Below are positions 57,272-64,000 of a DNA stretch of 64,000 nucleotides, piece after piece. The stretch lies in contig NZ_JAGDYL010000007.1 of NCBI RefSeq assembly GCF_017565705.1, forward strand, positions 87,312 to 151,311, in the 5' to 3' direction. The notes below the pieces were generated by a model, which saw only the letters and a list, made by a program, of their open reading frames with translations, had not been told where the DNA came from and searched no databases. A program made the translations under genes and the position numbers. Numbering within the stretch: the first letter of the stretch is position 1; each line of letters starts with the position of its first letter. Origin of the DNA: Leucobacter ruminantium (GTDB lineage: Bacteria > Actinomycetota > Actinomycetes > Actinomycetales > Microbacteriaceae).

Positions 57272-58120
57272 GTGCTGACACCCCAGACCATCGAATCCGT
57301 CGTGCGCCGCGCGCTCGAGGAGGACGCCCCGTGGGGCGACCTCACGGTCGAGCTCGCGATCCCGGCGGAAGCCGAGCTCGATGCCCGCCTGGTGGCCCGT
57401 GAACCCGGGGTGTTCGCGGGCGGACCGCTCGTGGTCGCAGCGTTCCGGCAGGTCGATCCGAGGACCGCCGTCACCGATCTCGCCGCCGAGGGCGCGGCAT
57501 TCGAGATGGGCGAGGTGCTCGCCCGGATCTCGGGCCCAGCACGGGGGGTGCTCACAGGGGAGCGCATCGCCCTCAACTTCGCGCAGCGCATGAGCGGGGT
57601 CGCCTCGCTGACCTCGAGGTTCGTCTCGGCGGTCGCCCACACACGGGCACGCATCGCCGACACCCGCAAGACGACGCCGGGACTGCGGGCGCTCGAGAAG
57701 CACGCCGTGCGCGCGGGGGGCGGATCGAACCACCGCTTCGGGCTCTCCGACGCCGTCATGGTCAAGGACAACCACCTAGCGGCGCTCGGGGCCGTCGACG
57801 CGGCCACGATGACCGCGGCGCTGCGTTCGCTGCGGGAGCGCGCGGGGCACACCACGTCGATCGTCGTGGAGGTCGACCGCCTCGACCAGATCGAACCGGC
57901 ACTTGCGGCGGGGGTGACCGGGATCCTGCTCGACAACATGTCGCCCGAGCAACTGGCCGAGGGCGTCCGCATCATCGGTGGCCGGGCTATCGCGGAGGCG
58001 AGCGGCGGTGTGACGCTCGACACCGTGGCGGCGATCGCGGAGTCGGGGGTCGACGTCATCTCCGTGGGGCTGCTCACCCACGGCGCCAGGGCGCTCGACC
58101 TCGGTCTCGACTCGGAGTGA
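57272..58120 (+). CDS. nadC: Nicotinate-nucleotide pyrophosphorylase (carboxylating)
   Basis: 282 residues. It turns quinolinate and PRPP into nicotinate mononucleotide. EEDAPWGDLT, TRKTTPGLRALEKHAVRAGG and VMVKDNHLAA are family hallmarks. GTG start with AGAGGAG upstream; 41 bases follow nadB. Confidence 0.96.
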   Translation: MLTPQTIESVVRRALEEDAPWGDLTVELAIPAEAELDARLVAREPGVFAGGPLVVAAFRQVDPRTAVTDLAAEGAAFEMGEVLARISGPARGVLTGERIALNFAQRMSGVASLTSRFVSAVAHTRARIADTRKTTPGLRALEKHAVRAGGGSNHRFGLSDAVMVKDNHLAALGAVDAATMTAALRSLRERAGHTTSIVVEVDRLDQIEPALAAGVTGILLDNMSPEQLAEGVRIIGGRAIAEASGGVTLDTVAAIAESGVDVISVGLLTHGARALDLGLDSE

Positions 58121-59304
58121 GCGCCGTGCCCGACTCCGACGCTCCCGGAGCCGATCGCTACCTCGATGCCGCGGCGACCGCTCCGCTGCGGCGCGAGGCG
58201 CGCGACGCGATGCTCGCGGCGCTCGACGCCGGCCCGGGCAACGCGTCGAGCGTGCACACGGCGGGTCACCGCGCGCGAACCGCGGTCGAAGCCGCCCGTT
58301 CGGGTATCGCCTCCGCGCTCGGCGCCTCGCCGGGCGAGCTCGTCCTCACCTCCGGCGGCACCGAGGCGAACAACCTCGCGATCACCGGACTGGCTCTCGC
58401 GAATCCGCGCGGTCGCCATCTGGTGACCACTCCGCTCGAGCACCCCTCTGTGATCGAGAGCTGCCGCTACCTGGAGCGCGTCTTCGGCTTCGACCTCACG
58501 CTGCTCGCCGTCGATGAACGCGGCAGGGTGGATCCCTCGTCGCTCGAAGGGGCGCTGCGGCCCGACACGACCCTCGTGTCGGTGGGGCTCGCGAACGCCG
58601 AGGTCGGCACCGTGCAGCCGCTGCCCGATATCGCCGCCGTCGCGAAGAACCGAGGGGCGCTCGTGCACACCGACGCCGTGCAGGCCGCGGCGTCGCTGCC
58701 CGTGTCGTTCGGCGAGGGCGGCTCGGGCTGGCCGGGAACCGCCGTCGACGCGATGACGATCGCCTCGCACAAGTTCGGAGGACCTCAGGGTGCCGGGGCC
58801 CTGCTGCTGCGCGCGGGCACGCGGATCGAGCCGCTGCTGCACGGTGGCGGTCAGGAGCGGGGCCTGCGATCGGGCACCGAGAACGTCGCAGCCATCGCGG
58901 GCTTCGCCGCGGCCGTCGGCGCGCACGCCGGTGACGCCGGCACCCGCGCGCTCGAGCTCGTGCGCAGCAGGGACGAGCTGATCGCCCGGGTTCTCGCCGA
59001 GGTGGCAGGTGCGAGTCTCACCGGCCACCCCGAGGAGCGCCTGCCCGGCCACGCCTCCTTCGTCGTGGAGGGGCAGAGCGGGGAGTCGCTGCTGGTCGCG
59101 CTCGATGCCGCGGGATTCGCGGTCTCCTCCGGTTCGGCGTGCGCTGCGGGGAAGGACGAGCCGTCTCCGGCACTGCTGGCCATGGGCTTCGCGCCCGACC
59201 TCGCCCGCACGGCGATCCGCTTCACCCTCGCGAATCCGCTCGGACCCGGTGCGCTCGAACGCATCGTCGGCGTGCTGCGGAGCGAGATCCACGCGCATCG
59301 CTGA
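58117..59304 (+). CDS. Cysteine desulfurase (NifS/IscS family) of the NAD operon
   Basis: 395 residues, PLP-dependent. The Lys is in ASHKFGGPQGAGAL (about residues 216-229); the sulfur-carrying Cys is in SSGSACAAGKDEPSP (about 339-353). It frees sulfur from cysteine for Fe-S clusters. Overlap with nadC (GTGA) suggests it serves the NadA cluster, as in other operons of this type. Confidence 0.94.
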   Translation: MSAVPDSDAPGADRYLDAAATAPLRREARDAMLAALDAGPGNASSVHTAGHRARTAVEAARSGIASALGASPGELVLTSGGTEANNLAITGLALANPRGRHLVTTPLEHPSVIESCRYLERVFGFDLTLLAVDERGRVDPSSLEGALRPDTTLVSVGLANAEVGTVQPLPDIAAVAKNRGALVHTDAVQAAASLPVSFGEGGSGWPGTAVDAMTIASHKFGGPQGAGALLLRAGTRIEPLLHGGGQERGLRSGTENVAAIAGFAAAVGAHAGDAGTRALELVRSRDELIARVLAEVAGASLTGHPEERLPGHASFVVEGQSGESLLVALDAAGFAVSSGSACAAGKDEPSPALLAMGFAPDLARTAIRFTLANPLGPGALERIVGVLRSEIHAHR

Positions 59305-59366
59305 TTCGCTCTCGGCGCGGACGACGACCGGGGAGCGCCGCGCTTCCACAGCGCCGACGGTTCGCA

Positions 59367-60659
59367 TCACGCGGCCCTCGCGCCCCAGCCACCGATGAGG
59401 CGTGCTGCGCAGGCCGGCGACTCGATGAGCCGACCCACCATCAGCGCGAGCTCGTGTCCGGGGTCGATGGCGAGGGCTTCGCGCACGTGGCGGTGCGCGA
59501 CCGACTGGCTGCCGCCCATCCACCACACCCACGCGCTGAGTGAGAGCACCCCGGGCCGCAGCTCAACGGGCGACTCCGAGACCGCGGTCAGGAGCAGCTC
59601 CCGCAGGCCCCGGAGCTTGTGGTGCTCGGTGAACTCGTGGCTGATGGAGGAGAGGAAGCGGTGGATCGACCCGCCGACCAGTGAGCCGCCGTCGGCAGCC
59701 TGAACGACGTCGGAGTCGATGGGCAGCGCTGCGAGGTGATGCGGCCCCAGACCGTGGGAGACCTCGAGCGGGAACTCCGGCCGGGTGATCAGACCCGTGG
59801 CGAGCACGAACCAGCGGTCGGACCGTTCGGCCGTGCGCAGCAGTCGGGCCGTCATGCGGGGGCTGAGCCGAGAGGCGCCTCGGGTCATGGCGCGCGCCAC
59901 CGCGACGGTCTCGTCGAGCCAGAGGTAGTCGGTCGGTCCGTACTCCTCGTCCGGCTGCGGAGGCCGTGCGCCCGTCCCGCGACCGTCCGCGAGCGCTTCC
60001 TCGGGCAGCAGAAGCTCGGCGGTGCGTCGGCGCAGCGCCTCGGCGCGCTCCTGAGCGATCGCAGGCCCTGGGTAGGGCGGCAGCTCGGCGAGCGCGGCCT
60101 TCACGGCGCCCACCCGTCGCGGCTCCGGCACAGGGATCGCTCCGAGCTGCGAGATGTCGGGTGCCTGCTCGCCGGCCTGCTTGGCCTCTCTGGCTATCGG
60201 GCTGTCCTCGATCTCTCGAAGAGGGTGCCCGAGGGCCGGCGGGTCCGGCTCGAGATAGCTGACCCAGCCGTCCGGCGCGAGGCAGCACAGCTCGCGGGGC
60301 GGGAAGCCCGCCCGGCGCAGTCGCCGCTCGATCCGTTTGGCGAGCCGGCGCCAGGGGGCCCTGCCCTCCCCGGCGAAGGTGCGTTCGCAGGTGATGACGA
60401 TCGCCGGGGCGGCCGGTTCCTCATCGCCGAAGGCGAGCACCGTGTCGCAGATGAAGTCGAGGATCGCGATCGATCGCGAGGGCTGTTCGTCATCGGGCAG
60501 ATCGATCCGCACGGCGCTCGCGGTGCGCTTGCCGGAGAACAGCACCACGAAGATGCTGTCGGACGCGGTGAAACCGGTGAGGCGGGGGAGGGCGGCGAGG
60601 AAGTCGGCGGTGCCCCGGCAACGGAGCACCCGCCTCGTGTCGTGTTCGTGAGCGGTCAT
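59367..60659 (-). CDS. DUF4192-family protein
   Basis: 430 residues, soluble. Matches DUF4192, a family common in actinobacteria with no known function: LRCRGTADFLAALPRLTGFTASDSIFVVLFSGKR is the N-terminal mark (about residues 9-42 in part), and the C-terminal RPGVLSLSAWVWWMGGSQSVAHRHVREAL is also typical. The ATG at 60659 is chosen over GTG at 60704 because a CATGAT element sits six bases upstream of it. Confidence 0.85.
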   Translation of the reverse strand: MTAHEHDTRRVLRCRGTADFLAALPRLTGFTASDSIFVVLFSGKRTASAVRIDLPDDEQPSRSIAILDFICDTVLAFGDEEPAAPAIVITCERTFAGEGRAPWRRLAKRIERRLRRAGFPPRELCCLAPDGWVSYLEPDPPALGHPLREIEDSPIAREAKQAGEQAPDISQLGAIPVPEPRRVGAVKAALAELPPYPGPAIAQERAEALRRRTAELLLPEEALADGRGTGARPPQPDEEYGPTDYLWLDETVAVARAMTRGASRLSPRMTARLLRTAERSDRWFVLATGLITRPEFPLEVSHGLGPHHLAALPIDSDVVQAADGGSLVGGSIHRFLSSISHEFTEHHKLRGLRELLLTAVSESPVELRPGVLSLSAWVWWMGGSQSVAHRHVREALAIDPGHELALMVGRLIESPACAARLIGGWGARAA

Positions 60660-60665
60660 GACCCG

Positions 60666-60671
60666 ATCATG
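60666..60671 (-). promoter_or_regulatory. -10 element of the DUF4192 gene (leaderless)
   Basis: On the minus strand CATGAT is followed by six bases and the ATG (first base 60659). Confidence 0.3.
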
Positions 60672-60800
60672 CGCGCTCGAACGAGGCAGATCCGAGTTCT
60701 CCACAGGAATTGAAACGATACCCGCAGAAAATGCCCTCCGGCGGGCTGTGGAGGGAGAAGGTCTCCGAACCCGGATCCGATCGGGCCCGCTCCCTCAGGG

Positions 60801-60896
60801 GAACCGAGCCCTGATCCTTCGAGGGAGCCGGGCTCCGATCCTTCGAGGGAGCCGGGCCCCGATCCCTCGAGGAAACTGCGGCCCGGATCCCTCGCC
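60801..60896. repeat. 24-bp tandem repeat, four units
   Basis: Units at 60801-60824, 60825-60848 and 60849-60872 are near-identical (core GAGCCGGGC, then GATCC, then TCGAGG). The unit at 60873-60896 is degenerate. Each holds a copy of GATCC(T/C)TCG. They lie between two minus-strand genes. Confidence 0.9.
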
Positions 60897-60916
60897 GAAC
60901 AGGCGGCACCCGACCG

Positions 60917-62692
60917 CTACTCGACGAGCTTGCCCTCCACCGAGGTGTCGATCGCATCATGGGCGAGGCCCCTGAACGACTCGGGAGCCTCCGCCGCGCG
61001 CTCGAAGGCCACACCCTCCGTCGGCGTCCAGATGAAGCTGCCGCGCAGAGAATCGTCTTGCTCAGGGTAGTCGGAGCGGTTGTGGCAGCCCCGGGTCTCG
61101 CGCCGCTCGAGCGCGCACTCCAGAGTCGCTCGTGCCGCGAGCAGCGAACCGTACAGATCGTAGGCGTGGGCGAGGTCGTCGAAGCCGGCGATGTCGGGGT
61201 GCACGCCGAGGTTCGCGGCCCGCTCCTCGATCTCCGCGAGCTCCTCAAGACCCTCGCGCAGCCCCTCCTCGCTCCGCACCACGCCGGCGCGCTCGGTCAT
61301 GAGGTCGCGCAGCCGTCGCTGCAGCAGCCGCGGCGTCTCCGTGCCTCTGCCCGTCAGGAGGCGCCGCATCTCGGCCCGCGCTTCGCCCACAGCCTCGGGC
61401 GAGCGTCGCACCTCGGTGAGGCCGGACACGTAGGCAGCGGCATCCTCGCCCGCGATGCGTCCGTAGACGAGCAGCTCGATGAGCGAGTTGCCGCCGAGGC
61501 GATTGGCCCCGTGCAACCCGCTCGAGGCCTCGCCGATGGCGTAGAGCCCATCGACGCCGGTGCCGTGATCCTCCGGTCGCACCCACACGCCGCCCATCGA
61601 ATAGTGAGCCGTGGGTGCGATCTCGATCGGCTGCTCGGTGATGTCGAGCATCTGCAGGTCGATCAGCGTGCGGTAGACGCGGGGGAGCTTCTCGAAGATC
61701 GTCTCGCGCGGCAGGTGCGAGACGTCGAGGAGGACGCCGCCGTCCGCGGTGCCGCGCCCCTCCTGGATCTCCGTGTAGCTTGCGAGCGCGACCCGGTCGC
61801 GGGTCGAGAGCTCCATGCGCTCGGGATCGTAGCGCTCCATGTAGCGCTCCCCGAGGGCGTTGCGCAGGATCCCTCCCTCTCCGCGCGCCGCCTCCGAGAC
61901 GAGCGTGCCCGCGGCCTCGGCCGGCTCGAGGATGCCGGAGGGGTGGAACTGGACGAGCTCGGCGTCGCGGATACGAGCCCCGGCGAGCGCGGCGAGGCGG
62001 AACGAGTCGCCCGTGTTCTCATCGCGGCGGGAGGAGGTGTTGCGCCAGATGCGGGTGTGGCCGCCCGCCGCGAGGATCACGGCGTCGGCATGGATGACGA
62101 CGGGCGTGCCGTCCACGACGTCGAAGCCGTAGGCGCCGAAGACGCGGCCGCCGGTCGCGAGCAGACGGGTGATGTAGACCGTGTCGACGATGGGCACGTC
62201 GAGTTCGCGCGCTCGCCGCAGCAGGGTGCGCTGGATCTCGAGCCCCGTGTAGTCGCCCGCGTAGCAGGTGCGGCGGTATTTGTGCGCGCCGAAGAAGCGC
62301 TGGCTGATGCGGCCGTCGGCCTCGCGCGCGAACGGCATGCCCCAGCGCTCGAGATCCTCGATGCCGCGGGCGGCGTTCCTCGCGACGACCTCGACGATCG
62401 CGGGGTCGGCGAGGAAGTACGACTCGCGCAGCGTGTCGGCTGCGTGCTGCTGCCAGCTGTCCTCGGGATCCACGGTGCCGAGCGCGGCGTTGATGCCGCC
62501 CGCCGCGAGCGTGGTGTGGGCGTCGTGCTTGCGGCGCTTGCCGACCGCGAGCACCTGGATGCCGCGCTCGGCGAGTTCGATCGCGGCCCTGAGGCCGGCA
62601 CCACCGGTGCCGATGATGAGGACGGAGGTCGAGAGGATGCGCTCGGTGCGAGTCGTGTCGGAGATGTCTGCGGTTGCTGCGATGGTGCTCAT
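60917..62692 (-). CDS. FAD-binding fumarate reductase / L-aspartate oxidase-like flavoprotein
   Basis: 591 residues. FAD motif LIIGTGGAGLRAAIELAERG (about residues 25-44), HTTLAAGGINAALG, HPSGILEPAEAAGTLVSEAARGEGG, TAHYSMGGVWV, and the C-terminal helical domain with RRETRGCHNRSDYPE place it in the SdhA/FrdA/NadB family. The two substrate His-Arg pairs appear present. No iron-sulfur or membrane-anchor subunit gene is adjacent, so it is not part of a standard succinate dehydrogenase. It may be a soluble fumarate reductase or dicarboxylate/aspartate oxidase. Start 62692 is backed by a TAGCGT box seven bases upstream. Divergent from a LysR regulator. Confidence 0.88.
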   Translation of the reverse strand: MSTIAATADISDTTRTERILSTSVLIIGTGGAGLRAAIELAERGIQVLAVGKRRKHDAHTTLAAGGINAALGTVDPEDSWQQHAADTLRESYFLADPAIVEVVARNAARGIEDLERWGMPFAREADGRISQRFFGAHKYRRTCYAGDYTGLEIQRTLLRRARELDVPIVDTVYITRLLATGGRVFGAYGFDVVDGTPVVIHADAVILAAGGHTRIWRNTSSRRDENTGDSFRLAALAGARIRDAELVQFHPSGILEPAEAAGTLVSEAARGEGGILRNALGERYMERYDPERMELSTRDRVALASYTEIQEGRGTADGGVLLDVSHLPRETIFEKLPRVYRTLIDLQMLDITEQPIEIAPTAHYSMGGVWVRPEDHGTGVDGLYAIGEASSGLHGANRLGGNSLIELLVYGRIAGEDAAAYVSGLTEVRRSPEAVGEARAEMRRLLTGRGTETPRLLQRRLRDLMTERAGVVRSEEGLREGLEELAEIEERAANLGVHPDIAGFDDLAHAYDLYGSLLAARATLECALERRETRGCHNRSDYPEQDDSLRGSFIWTPTEGVAFERAAEAPESFRGLAHDAIDTSVEGKLVE

Positions 62693-62699
62693 GGGCACC

Positions 62700-62705
62700 A
62701 CGCTA
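62700..62705 (-). promoter_or_regulatory. -10 element of the flavoprotein gene (leaderless)
   Basis: On the minus strand TAGCGT is followed by seven bases and the ATG (first base 62692). Confidence 0.45.
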
Positions 62706-62750
62706 GGCGCGTGCTCTCGATTACTCCAATGAATAGATCGGATCAACATG

Positions 62751-62765
62751 ATACGGATACGCTAT
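62751..62765. promoter_or_regulatory. Candidate LysR box in the divergent promoter
   Basis: ATACGGATACGCTAT has the T-N11-A form of LysR sites. It covers TACGCT (62758-62763), which with seven bases before ATG 62771 looks like the -10 box of the lysR gene, so autoregulation is likely. Confidence 0.4.
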
Positions 62766-62770
62766 GAGTT

Positions 62771-63751
62771 ATGAACCTCGAGCAACTGCGCGGCTTCGCC
62801 GAGGTCGCGCGCACGGGCCACTTCACGCGCGCCGCCGAGCATCTCCACCTCGCCCAGCCATCGCTCAGCAGGCAGATCGCGAACCTCGAGGGCGAGCTCG
62901 GCGTCGAACTCTTCCACCGCGCCCGCGGCAACGTCGCACTGACGGCGGCGGGGGAGCGCCTGCTGCCGTTCGCGAGGCGCATGCTCGCCGATGCCGAGAC
63001 CGCGCGCGGCGAGATGGCAGAACTCGCCGGTCTCCGCCGCGGCAGGGTGCGGCTCGGGGCGACCCCGACGCTGTGCACGAGCCTGGTCGCCGAGGTGCTG
63101 GCCGACTATCGCGAGCGGCACCCCGGCATCGACATCGAGATCCTCGAGCGCGGCTCCCGCAGCCTCATCTCCGCGCTCATGGACGGCGCTCTCGACCTCG
63201 CGCTCATCGTCACGAGCGTGTCGTCGGGCGCCGCGCGGGCGGTGCTCGAGCGCGAGCCGATCCTGAGCGAGCGGCTGGTGGTCGTGTCGTCGGCCGCGGC
63301 ACCCGATCCCTTCCGGGGCGAGGGATCGGGCGCGCTCGGCGCGGGCCGGAGCGCGGGCGAGCGACCGGTTTCGCTGCGGGAGCTGGCACGTGTGCCCCAG
63401 GTGCTGTTCCCCGGCAACTACGACCTGCGCGTCGCGGTGGACGCCGCCCTCGGGGCGGAGGGACTGACACCGACCGTCGCAGTCGAGGGCGCGGAGATGG
63501 ACGCTGCGCTGCGCTTCGCCGAGCGAGGGTTCGGGGTGGCCGTAGTGCCGGCGATGGTCGCCGTCGATCGCCCGCAGCTGCGAGCGACGCCGCTCGCCGA
63601 CGCCGCGCTGACCCGCACGATCAGCGTGGCGCGCCGCTCGGACATGTCGCCCACGCACGCGAGCGTCGCGCTGCAGGCGCTCATCGAGGAGGTCGCAGAC
63701 CGGTTCGCAGCGCCCGGCAGCGCGACCGCACGACTCGTCTCGCGGGTCTGA
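62771..63751 (+). CDS. LysR-family regulator
   Basis: 326 residues. The winged helix is at about 1-60 (MNLEQLRGFAEVARTGHFTR, then AAEHLHLAQPSLSRQIANLE). The co-inducer domain fills 90-300. The divergent flavoprotein gene, 78 bases away, is the expected target. The ligand is unknown; a dicarboxylate would fit. Confidence 0.93.
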   Translation: MNLEQLRGFAEVARTGHFTRAAEHLHLAQPSLSRQIANLEGELGVELFHRARGNVALTAAGERLLPFARRMLADAETARGEMAELAGLRRGRVRLGATPTLCTSLVAEVLADYRERHPGIDIEILERGSRSLISALMDGALDLALIVTSVSSGAARAVLEREPILSERLVVVSSAAAPDPFRGEGSGALGAGRSAGERPVSLRELARVPQVLFPGNYDLRVAVDAALGAEGLTPTVAVEGAEMDAALRFAERGFGVAVVPAMVAVDRPQLRATPLADAALTRTISVARRSDMSPTHASVALQALIEEVADRFAAPGSATARLVSRV

Positions 63752-63810
63752 GCGGGGCGCCGCGCCCGCTGCACCGTGCCCGTGGCACCGCGGGGCGGGC
63801 TATCGCTCGT

Positions 63811-63871
63811 GGGGCACGTTGTTTCGCGAAATTACGTGCCCCATGAACAGCAACGTGCCCCATGAGCAGCA
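63811..63871. repeat. Hairpin plus 19-bp direct repeat
   Basis: GGGGCACGT (63811-63819) pairs with ACGTGCCCC (63834-63842), with palindrome TTTCGCGAAA in the loop. ACGTGCCCCATGAACAGCA (63834-63852) is then repeated with one change at 63853-63871, just before the insertion sequence end. Confidence 0.75.
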
Positions 63872-63924
63872 AAGGCTCTTCGGATTTGAGAGTGTAGGCC
63901 GATCGGTGAGTACGCCTGGGTAGA

Positions 63925-63986
63925 ACGAAGACCTCGTAAGAGAATCAGGGTGTTCAACGTCCATCGTTCTCTCACGAGGTCTTCGT
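63925..63986 (+). promoter_or_regulatory. Hairpin hiding the transposase start
   Basis: ACGAAGACCTCGTAAGAGAA (63925-63944) and TTCTCTCACGAGGTCTTCGT (63967-63986) match at 19 of 20 positions. The right arm contains the GAGG ribosome-binding site (63976-63979) and the first bases of the GTG at 63985, so an RNA read in from outside would fold and block translation. Confidence 0.7.
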
Positions 63987-64000
63987 GTTTAACGCTACCT
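63985..64000 (+). CDS. Start of a transposase gene, cut by the window edge
   Basis: Only GTG TTT AAC GCT ACC (VFNAT) is visible. The call rests on the position inside the ISL3-like end, the GAGG five bases upstream and the memory that ISL3 transposases of related bacteria begin in this way. It is a partial gene with little direct proof. Confidence 0.35.

Larger units (their letters stand above)
63874..64000 (+). mobile_element. Left end of a probable ISL3-family insertion sequence
   Basis: GGCTCTTCGGATTTGAGAG at 63874 resembles the terminal inverted repeat of ISL3 elements such as those of Corynebacterium (GGCTCTTCCG...AGAGTG type). About 110 bases inside lies a start codon with the N-terminus VFNAT, which fits ISL3 transposases. 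The window ends there, so the right end and any target duplication are not seen; the eight bases GCAGCAAA before 63874 are the candidate duplication. Confidence 0.6.

Noticed and set aside
60801..60896. Possible CRISPR array
   Set aside because: Units are directly adjacent with no spacers, and no cas genes are present.
60658..60975. Open frame with an eight-residue repeat upstream of the DUF4192 gene
   Set aside because: The peptide repeat is only the 24-bp DNA tandem repeat read in frame; it overlaps the 3' end of the flavoprotein gene and has no start signal.

Overview
The window is high-GC (about 70%) DNA from an actinobacterium. The gene content fits Microbacteriaceae, most likely Leucobacter or a close relative. 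Grounds for this are the sequence and order of the str, S10, spc and alpha ribosomal operons, GTG/TTG starts, ATGA/GTGA translational overlaps, the nrtR-nadA-nadB-nadC-cysteine desulfurase operon, and the absence of rpsN and rpsD from their usual slots. The genus is an inference from the sequence alone. No rRNA, tRNA, CRISPR array or prophage was seen.

Layout. 0.1-6.4 kb: poorly known genes around a phnA / arsR-sulP module that shares a 26-bp perfect palindrome. 6.5-11 kb: ABC-F ATPase and small enzymes (CrtA-like, SRPBCC, VOC, alpha/beta hydrolase). 11.0-15.9 kb: str operon (rpsL, rpsG, fusA, tuf). 16.0-23.9 kb: an accessory block between tuf and rpsJ, holding a surface-glycan pair (CapD-like dehydratase, WecA-like transferase), a double Lrp regulator, and a transporter / ThDP enzyme / 2-hydroxyacid dehydrogenase operon. 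23.9-24.6 kb: S10 leader with two tandem terminator-like hairpins. 24.6-40.3 kb: S10 and spc genes, secY-adk-map, infA-rpmJ-rpsM-rpsK-rpoA-rplQ. 40.4-42.4 kb: OafA-type acyltransferase. 42.6-47.5 kb: truA, mazG, a membrane protein/GntR pair, hisS. 47.7-52.8 kb: trehalose synthase-phosphatase fusion, TetR regulator, old-yellow-enzyme-type reductase. 53.1-59.3 kb: NAD de novo operon behind an NrtR-type operator. 59.4-63.8 kb: DUF4192 protein, a second aspartate-oxidase/fumarate-reductase-like flavoprotein and a divergent LysR regulator. 63.87 kb to the edge: left end of what looks like an ISL3-family insertion sequence.

How it works together. Most of the window is housekeeping: translation, secretion, nucleotide and NAD metabolism. 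Accessory genes sit at junctions of the ribosomal gene series (tuf/rpsJ and rplQ/truA). Regulation is unusually readable. There are candidate palindromic operators for ArsR, GntR and NrtR, leader hairpins before rpsL and rpsJ, and at least ten genes whose -10 element lies 6-7 bases before the start codon, which predicts leaderless mRNAs. An 8-mer, GAGGGATC, occurs about 40 times by eye, against about two expected, but is missing from roughly 11.7 kb of ribosomal genes.
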